18,058 nucleotides of DNA from JBJXGC01 sp046154545 (GTDB taxonomy: Bacteria; Chloroflexota; Dehalococcoidia; Tepidiformales; Tepidiformaceae): assembly GCA_046154545.1 (NCBI GenBank), contig JBJXGC010000245.1, positions 1 through 18,058 on the forward strand. Reading direction: 5' to 3'. Under the pieces are notes generated by a model. That model had not been told where the DNA came from, ran no database searches, and saw only the letters and a program-made list of their open reading frames with translations. Positions 13,757-18,058 of this stretch are shown in pieces (within the stretch, counting starts at the first letter, position 1; each line of letters starts with the position of its first letter). The translations under genes were made by a program, and so were the position numbers.

Positions 13757-14740
13757 TTACTCCTGGAACATGGCGAGCACGGCTTCGACCACGTCCTCTT
13801 CCGAGGGCAGGGCGGCGAACTCAAGGTTGCGATTGTAGGGCATGGGGACGTCCTTGCCGCAGACGCGGGCGACGGGCGCGTCGAGCCAATCGAAGGCCCG
13901 CTCCATGATCTGGGCACTCAGCTCGCCGGCGAAGCCGCCGAACTTCCAGTCGTCTTCGACGATGACGGCCCGGTTCGTCTTCTTCACGGAGGCGATGACG
14001 GTGTCGATATCGAGCGGCCGCAGGGTCCGCAGGTCGATCACTTCGGCGCTGATGTCTTCCTGTTGCTGGAGCATTTCGGCGGCGCGGAAGGCCTGCCAGA
14101 CGCTGCCGCTGTAGCCCACGAGGGTGACGTCCGTTCCCTCTCGCATGACGTTCGCCTTGCCGAACTCGACGATATAGTCAGGGTCGTCGGGCACCTCGCC
14201 CTTCACGCCGTAGAGGGCCGTGTGCTCGATGAAGATCACCGTGTTCTCGTCCCGGAAGGCGCGCTTCAGGAGTCCCTTCGCGTCGGCCGAAGTCGAAGGG
14301 CAGACCACTTTGAGCCCGGGGAAGTGGGCGTACAGCCCTTCGAGGCTATGGCTGTGCGTCGCCGCCAGCTGGCTGCCACCACCGCTTGCCATCCGGATGA
14401 CGAGAGGCACGTTTATCTGTCCGTTCGACATGTAGTGGAGCTTCGCGGCGCTGTTCACGATCTGGTCGAGCGCCAGGAAGCTGAAGTTGATCGTCATCAG
14501 TTCGACCATCGGGTGCATGCCGGCCATCGCTGCGCCGATCCCGGCGCCGACGATCCCGGACTCGGCGATGGGCGTGTCGAGCACTCGTTCGCCGCCGAAT
14601 TCGTCGAGCAGGCCCTTCGTGACAGCATACGATCCACCGTACTTGCCGATGTCTTCGCCCATCAGGAAGACGCGGTCATCCCGGATCATCTCTTCGCGGA
14701 GGGCCTGGTTCAGGGCCTCGCGCATACGCAGCTCAACCAT
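13757..14740 (-). CDS. pdhB: Pyruvate dehydrogenase E1 component, beta subunit
   Basis: With the alpha subunit it decarboxylates pyruvate using thiamine diphosphate. The 327-residue protein begins VELRMREALNQALREEM and contains FLMGEDIGKYGGSYAVTKGL, then DTPIAESGIVG with the conserved TPP-activating glutamate E60. It also has ATHSHSLEGLYAHFPGLKVV and the PDH-type C-terminal phrase VCGKDVPMPYNRNLE. The ATG at 14740 is chosen over an upstream in-frame start at 14869. The latter would add 43 low-complexity Ser/Arg/Pro residues and overlap the alpha gene by 137 nt, while the chosen start has AAAGGAG 7 nt upstream. It overlaps the E1 alpha stop by 8 nt. Confidence 0.95.
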   Translation of the reverse strand: MVELRMREALNQALREEMIRDDRVFLMGEDIGKYGGSYAVTKGLLDEFGGERVLDTPIAESGIVGAGIGAAMAGMHPMVELMTINFSFLALDQIVNSAAKLHYMSNGQINVPLVIRMASGGGSQLAATHSHSLEGLYAHFPGLKVVCPSTSADAKGLLKRAFRDENTVIFIEHTALYGVKGEVPDDPDYIVEFGKANVMREGTDVTLVGYSGSVWQAFRAAEMLQQQEDISAEVIDLRTLRPLDIDTVIASVKKTNRAVIVEDDWKFGGFAGELSAQIMERAFDWLDAPVARVCGKDVPMPYNRNLEFAALPSEEDVVEAVLAMFQE

Positions 14741-15755
14741 TGGCCGGCTCCTTTGTGAGATTGTCGAAGAGCGTGTCGAGTGCCGGTTCAGGGCTCGCCT
14801 CGGCAAAGGCGACGGCCTCGTCCACGCCGCGTTCAACCCGCGTTTCGATCTCGCGGAAGCTGGCGTCATCCAGCTGGCCGGCCTCGATCATCTGGCGCTT
14901 GAGCCGCTCGATTGCGTCCCTCTTCCGGGCCTCTTCGATCTCTTCCTTGAGGCGATAGAGTTCAGGGTCGGCCATCGAGTGTCCGCGATAGCGGTAGGTC
15001 ATCGCCTCCACGAAGTAGGGCCCGGCGCCGGAGCGGCAGTGGGCCACGGCCTTCTGCGTCTCCCGGTAGACCTCCAGCACGTCCATCCCGTCGATGCTGA
15101 CTGCCGGCATGTTGTAGGCCGCCGCAAGCTTCGGGATCGAGGTCGAAAGCGACTCCGCGAAAGGCACGCCCATGCCGTAGAGGTTGTTCTCGCAGAAGAA
15201 GATAACCGGCGTCTTCCAGAGCACGGCCAGGTTGAGCGCCTCATGGAACTCGCCTTCGCCAACGCTTCCGTCGCCGAAGATGCAGAGGGCCACGGAGTCC
15301 TTCTTCTGCATCTTCGCGGCCAGCCCGAGGCCCACCGCCAGGGGCAGGTGAGCGGTCACGATGGCGTAGCCACCGAGGAAGCCCTTCGATGCGTCGTACA
15401 GGTGCATCGACCCGCCCCGCCCGGCGCTCAGGCCATCGGCGCGGCCATAGAGCTCGGCCATGACCCGCTTCGGGTCCAGGCCGCGGGCGAGGGCGTGCCC
15501 GTGGTCCCGGTAGTGCGTGACCACTTTGTCGCGCTCCTCGAGCGCGTTCAAGGAGCCCACCGCGCAGGCCTCCTGGCCGGTGTAGAGGTGCAGGAAGCCC
15601 CGCACCTTCCCCCGCGTGTACATCTCGCCCGTCTTCTCTTCGAAGCGGCGGATGAACATCATCTGGTAGAGGAACATCCCGAGCTGTTCGCGCCCTGGCT
15701 CCGCGCTGGCGCCCGGCCGGGTGGCCGCCGGGGCCGATGGGGTCTCTGTCGTCAT
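14733..15755 (-). CDS. pdhA: Pyruvate dehydrogenase E1 component, alpha subunit
   Basis: This 340-residue subunit binds thiamine diphosphate at GDGSVGEGEF (161-170) through NN at 190-191, the classical GDG-x(about 26)-NN motif. TGQEACAVG (59-67), YRDHGHALARG (82-92) and RGGSMHLYD (113-121) are active-site loops. YRYRGHSMADPELYR matches the loop that carries regulatory serines in eukaryotic PDH. The pattern is that of the PDH/acetoin/branched-chain alpha-beta type; pyruvate is the most likely substrate. The ATG at 15755-15753 overlaps the lpd stop as ATGA. AAAAGGAG lies 7 nt upstream (15770-15763), inside lpd. Confidence 0.95.
   Translation of the reverse strand: MTTETPSAPAATRPGASAEPGREQLGMFLYQMMFIRRFEEKTGEMYTRGKVRGFLHLYTGQEACAVGSLNALEERDKVVTHYRDHGHALARGLDPKRVMAELYGRADGLSAGRGGSMHLYDASKGFLGGYAIVTAHLPLAVGLGLAAKMQKKDSVALCIFGDGSVGEGEFHEALNLAVLWKTPVIFFCENNLYGMGVPFAESLSTSIPKLAAAYNMPAVSIDGMDVLEVYRETQKAVAHCRSGAGPYFVEAMTYRYRGHSMADPELYRLKEEIEEARKRDAIERLKRQMIEAGQLDDASFREIETRVERGVDEAVAFAEASPEPALDTLFDNLTKEPANG
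14748..14754 (-). promoter_or_regulatory. Ribosome binding site deciding the E1 beta start
   Basis: On the minus strand AAAGGAG lies 7 nt before the ATG at 14740-14738, inside the end of the alpha gene. Confidence 0.75.
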
Positions 15756-17176
15756 GGACGTACTCCTTTTGCGCCGGCCCGCGCGGGACGTTTGCGGGCG
15801 ATGTGGATGGCCTCGCCATCGACGGCGAGGGCGGCTTCCTTGAGCGCTTCGCTGAGCGTCGGATGGGCGTGGACGGCGAAGCCGAGTTCGACCGTTGTCG
15901 CTTCCAGGAGCGCCACCATCGAGGCCTCGCCGAGCAGGTCATTCACGTCGTGGCCAACGAGGTGGATGCCCAGCACCTGACCGGTTGGCTCATCAGCGAC
16001 GACCTTCACGAACCCCTCGGTCTCACCGAAAGCGATGGCCTTGCCCAGGGCCGTCAGGGGAAACCGGCCCGTCTTCACCGTGTAGCCGGCCGCCTTCGCT
16101 GCCGCTTCCGTGTAGCCGATCGAACCCACCTGCGGCTGGCAGAAGGTCGCGCGGGGCATCTGCAAGTAGTCGAGCGCGGGCGGCTGCTTGCCCGCGATCC
16201 GCTCCGCCGCGATCACCCCCTGGGCCATCGCCACGTGGGCGAGCATGAGCTTCCCCGTCACGTCACCGATGGCGTACACGCCGGGCACATTCGTCTGCAT
16301 AGCATCGTCGATGGTCACGAAGCCGCGCTCCGTGGTGACACCCGCGGCGGACAGCTCAAGGCCCTCCGTGTGCGGTACGAACCCGATCGCGACCAGGACC
16401 GCATCCGCTTCAATCGCCTTCGATTGGCCCTCGTGGGATGTCGTCACCGTCGCTTTGCCCCCACGGACAGCGACCCCATCGACCCTCGTCCCGGTCAGGC
16501 AGGTGATGCCCCGCGTCTCGAACGAGCGCCGCAGGACGCGGCCGGCGTCCGGCTCTTCGAGCGGCAGGACGGCGTCCAGCATCTCGACGACCGTGACCTC
16601 CGAACCGTAACTGGCCCAGAGGTGGGCGAACTCAACGCCCACCGGCCCGGCGCCAATGATCACCGCCCGCGGCGGCACCGTCCGCCGGGCGAGCGCCTCG
16701 CGGCTCGTGAAAACGACCTCGCCATCGAGCGTCACCCCCGGCAGGGGGCGGGTCGAGGCGCCGGTCGCGATGATGATGTCCTTCGCCTCGTAGCGTTCGC
16801 CGTTGCAGGTCAGGGCGTGGGGACCAGCGAACGAGGCGCTGCCGGTCACGACCTCGACGCCAGACTCCTTGAGGAGCCCTTCGACGCCGCTCACCAGCTT
16901 TTCGACCACCTGGCGGCTGCGGTCGATGGCCGCGCCGAAATCGAAGGAGGCGTTCTCCACGTGGATGCCCCAGCGGTCGCTCTCGCGCACCAGGTTTACC
17001 ACGTCAGCGTTGCGGAGAAGGGCCTTGCTCGGGATGCAGCCCCAGTTCAGGCAGAGCCCACCGACGCGCTCCCTTTCGAAGAGGACGACGCGCAGGCCAA
17101 GCTGGGCGGCGCGGATCGCCGCCACGTACCCGCCCGGGCCACCACCGATTACCGCAACGTCGTGCCTGCCTGCCAT
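15752..17176 (-). CDS. lpdA: Dihydrolipoyl dehydrogenase (E3)
   Basis: E3 reoxidises dihydrolipoate with FAD and NAD+. The 474-residue protein has the FAD loop IGGGPGGYVAA (10-20), redox cysteines C42 and C47 in GGLCLNWGCIPSK, the NAD-binding IIGAGPVGVEFAHLW, the second FAD motif VYAIGDVTGKLMLAH, and the catalytic H438/E443 pair in HAHPTLSE. The ATG at 17176 has AGAGG 7 nt upstream. It is the first gene of the PDH operon, coupled to E1 alpha by a 4-nt overlap. A 16-bp dyad 23 nt upstream may control the operon. Confidence 0.95.
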   Translation of the reverse strand: MAGRHDVAVIGGGPGGYVAAIRAAQLGLRVVLFERERVGGLCLNWGCIPSKALLRNADVVNLVRESDRWGIHVENASFDFGAAIDRSRQVVEKLVSGVEGLLKESGVEVVTGSASFAGPHALTCNGERYEAKDIIIATGASTRPLPGVTLDGEVVFTSREALARRTVPPRAVIIGAGPVGVEFAHLWASYGSEVTVVEMLDAVLPLEEPDAGRVLRRSFETRGITCLTGTRVDGVAVRGGKATVTTSHEGQSKAIEADAVLVAIGFVPHTEGLELSAAGVTTERGFVTIDDAMQTNVPGVYAIGDVTGKLMLAHVAMAQGVIAAERIAGKQPPALDYLQMPRATFCQPQVGSIGYTEAAAKAAGYTVKTGRFPLTALGKAIAFGETEGFVKVVADEPTGQVLGIHLVGHDVNDLLGEASMVALLEATTVELGFAVHAHPTLSEALKEAALAVDGEAIHIARKRPARAGAKGVRP

Positions 17177-17198
17177 AGCGCGCCTCTAGACTACCATA

Positions 17199-17214
17199 GC
17201 CGTACGTGTACGGC
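17199..17214. repeat. Perfect 7-bp dyad upstream of the PDH operon
   Basis: GCCGTAC (17199-17205), spacer GT, GTACGGC (17208-17214). It fills the gap between the methyltransferase stop (17217) and lpd. On the minus strand it ends just before TATGGT (17198-17193), a possible -10, so it would sit in the promoter spacer like an operator. It could also be a short hairpin after the methyltransferase gene; there is no T-tract. Confidence 0.5.
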
Positions 17215-17216
17215 CG

Positions 17217-17909
17217 CTACGACCGGGAAAACCCCTTCACCTCGGCCCCTTCGTTGCCGATCGTGGCGAGGGCCGTGCCCGGGCGGCGCAGGACGAACAT
17301 CGTGTGCGTCCGCAGCCAGGGCACGAGCGCGAGCGGCCCGTACAGCCCGGGGACGAAGCGGCAGACGCGCCGGGCTATCGGCGGCGCCAGCGTCAGGTGG
17401 TGCGCCCGCACCGGGCAGGTCGGGAACCAGCGCCGGATCTGTTCGAGGCCAACCGGGTGCACCTCGTCGTTGCCCGGGTTCTGGCGGCGCATGTCGTAGA
17501 CCAAAATGAGGCCGCCCGGCTTCGTAATCCGGAAGAGTTCGCGAGCGATACCGTGGGCCACATCCTCATCAGGCACGCTGCTGAAGAGAGTGAAGGCCAT
17601 CGCCAGGTCGAACCTGCGGTCCGGCTCCCGGATCTTGTCCGCGCTGCCCAGGTGCCAGGTGATTTCGGGCGAATGCGACCGGCAGTAGTCGACCGCTTCG
17701 CCGCTGATGTCGATCCCCGCCTGGTCCTTCGGCCGGGCGCCCCACTGCACCATCAGCCGCAGGTTGTAGCCCGTCGAGCAGCCCGCCTCGAACGCCCGGT
17801 AGCCGTCGAGCGAATGGATGTCGTGGCGCCGGAGCACCTTCGAGAGCAGCCGCTCCCGCTCCTGCACCATCAGCAGGTTGCCCATTTCGAGGATGGAGTG
17901 CCGGTCCAA
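17217..17909 (-). CDS. Class I SAM-dependent methyltransferase
   Basis: This protein of about 230 residues has the SAM-binding motif I FEAGCSTGYNLRL, the acidic end of strand 2 in QAGIDISGEAV, FDLAMAFTLFSSVPDED (motif IV region) and ELFRITKPGGLILVYDMR (motif VI region), the pattern of Methyltransf_11-type enzymes. The substrate is not evident. The C-terminal third contains TLAPPIARRVCRFVPGLYGP followed by WLRTHTMFVLR, seen in methyltransferases near lipid or glycan genes, but there is no such context here. The start is put at TTG 17909-17907 because GGGAGGG lies 5 nt upstream. A longer TTG start at 17954 would translate the CGCCAAG repeat. It ends just before the PDH dyad. Confidence 0.85.
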   Translation of the reverse strand: MDRHSILEMGNLLMVQERERLLSKVLRRHDIHSLDGYRAFEAGCSTGYNLRLMVQWGARPKDQAGIDISGEAVDYCRSHSPEITWHLGSADKIREPDRRFDLAMAFTLFSSVPDEDVAHGIARELFRITKPGGLILVYDMRRQNPGNDEVHPVGLEQIRRWFPTCPVRAHHLTLAPPIARRVCRFVPGLYGPLALVPWLRTHTMFVLRRPGTALATIGNEGAEVKGFSRS

Positions 17910-17914
17910 TTCCG

Positions 17915-17921
17915 CCCTCCC
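17915..17921 (-). promoter_or_regulatory. Ribosome binding site for the methyltransferase TTG start
   Basis: On the minus strand GGGAGGG lies 5 nt before the TTG at 17909-17907. Confidence 0.6.
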
Positions 17922-17927
17922 GCGTGG

Positions 17928-17957
17928 AAACCGCCAAGACGCCAAGCTCGCCAAGAA
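17928..17957. repeat. Short periodic repeat with three CGCCAAG copies
   Basis: After GAAAC the plus strand shows CGCCAAG at 17932-17938, 17940-17946 and 17949-17955, with starts 8 and then 9 nt apart. It lies upstream of the methyltransferase start, outside any supported gene. The layout (GAAACCG, then three near-identical units at 8/9-nt steps) resembles an intergenic motif I recall from many unrelated bacterial genomes; that recollection is unverified here. Confidence 0.6.
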
Positions 17958-18058
17958 TCGAGCTGTCGATAGCGCGGCGTGTCGTCGCCTTCCGCCAGCG
18001 CCATCCTACGGCAGAGGAGCCCGAGGCTCACGCGACGAGACGGGTACGAACCAACCCG
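17958..18058. other. Right-edge intergenic segment without a supported gene
   Basis: No reading frame with a start, ribosome site and recognisable protein, no tRNA-like fold and no clear promoter are visible in this last stretch. It may contain the methyltransferase promoter or belong to a gene beyond the edge. Confidence 0.4.

Noticed and set aside
14741..14869. N-terminal extension of E1 beta
   Set aside because: The added 43 residues are Ser/Arg/Pro-rich, overlap E1 alpha by 137 nt, and the ATG at 14740 has an excellent ribosome site.
14487..15980. A 497-codon open frame on the plus strand opposite the E1 genes
   Set aside because: Antisense shadow of E1 alpha, with composition typical of a reverse-frame artefact and no ribosome site.
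15930..17176. GGLC instead of GGTC in the E3 redox motif
   Set aside because: The position varies in active dihydrolipoyl dehydrogenases (GGIC is common), and both cysteines are present.
15737..17509. A 590-codon open frame on the plus strand opposite lpd
   Set aside because: It is the antisense shadow of lpd and of part of the methyltransferase gene in GC-rich DNA. The protein is Arg/His/Asp/Gly-rich, without domains, and spans two real genes.
1..18058. CRISPR arrays, insertion sequences, rRNA or tRNA genes
   Set aside because: No spaced direct repeats, transposase-like proteins, terminal inverted repeats or cloverleaf-like segments were seen.

Overview
The window is a compact, GC-rich bacterial chromosome segment with short intergenic gaps and many 4-nt stop/start overlaps (ATGA). 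It holds 19 protein-coding genes, and 16 of them are on the minus strand. The mix suggests a free-living, heterotrophic, high-GC bacterium. It has an F-type ATP synthase, a bifunctional nuclease (DUF151), a DUF951 zinc-ribbon protein next to pyrF, a ComB-family phosphatase and a complete pyruvate dehydrogenase set. The combination recalls Chloroflexota (Dehalococcoidia-like lineages), but this is a judgement from gene style, not a phylogenetic result. I see no rRNA, tRNA, CRISPR array or insertion sequence.

Layout, left to right. (1) Positions 1-744 carry the start of an ATP synthase operon on the minus strand: a small AtpI/AtpZ-type protein, then subunit a, which runs off the left edge. A promoter candidate lies at 783-812. 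(2) Positions 883-1620 encode a beta-carbonic anhydrase with a Tat signal and a lipobox. (3) Positions 1728-5402 form a minus-strand run, transcribed from murI through pyrF, a DUF951 protein and an MFS transporter to a bifunctional nuclease. A GC-rich hairpin closes it at 1706-1727. (4) comB is transcribed rightward from 5468, divergent from murI. (5) Positions 6209-9776 carry a MoxR ATPase / DUF58 / DUF4129 membrane module on the minus strand. The DUF4129 protein lacks the transglutaminase core often seen in such modules. (6) A plus-strand pair at 9869-11690 encodes an enoyl-CoA hydratase-superfamily protein and a zinc-less MDR oxidoreductase. (7) Positions 11818-17176 form one minus-strand block: lpd, E1 alpha, E1 beta, E2, then a HigB/HigA-like toxin-antitoxin pair only 12 nt after the E2 stop. 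(8) A SAM-dependent methyltransferase lies upstream at 17217-17909. Behind it is a short three-copy CGCCAAG repeat, then about 100 bp with no gene.

The genes are mostly central: energy (ATP synthase, pyruvate dehydrogenase), wall precursor (D-glutamate), pyrimidine synthesis and envelope-associated functions. No clearly new multi-gene system stands out. The best second looks are the exported lipoprotein carbonic anhydrase, the toxin-antitoxin pair attached to the PDH operon, the transglutaminase-less MoxR module, the enoyl-CoA hydratase homologue without the usual catalytic glutamates, the CGCCAAG repeat and several intergenic palindromes.
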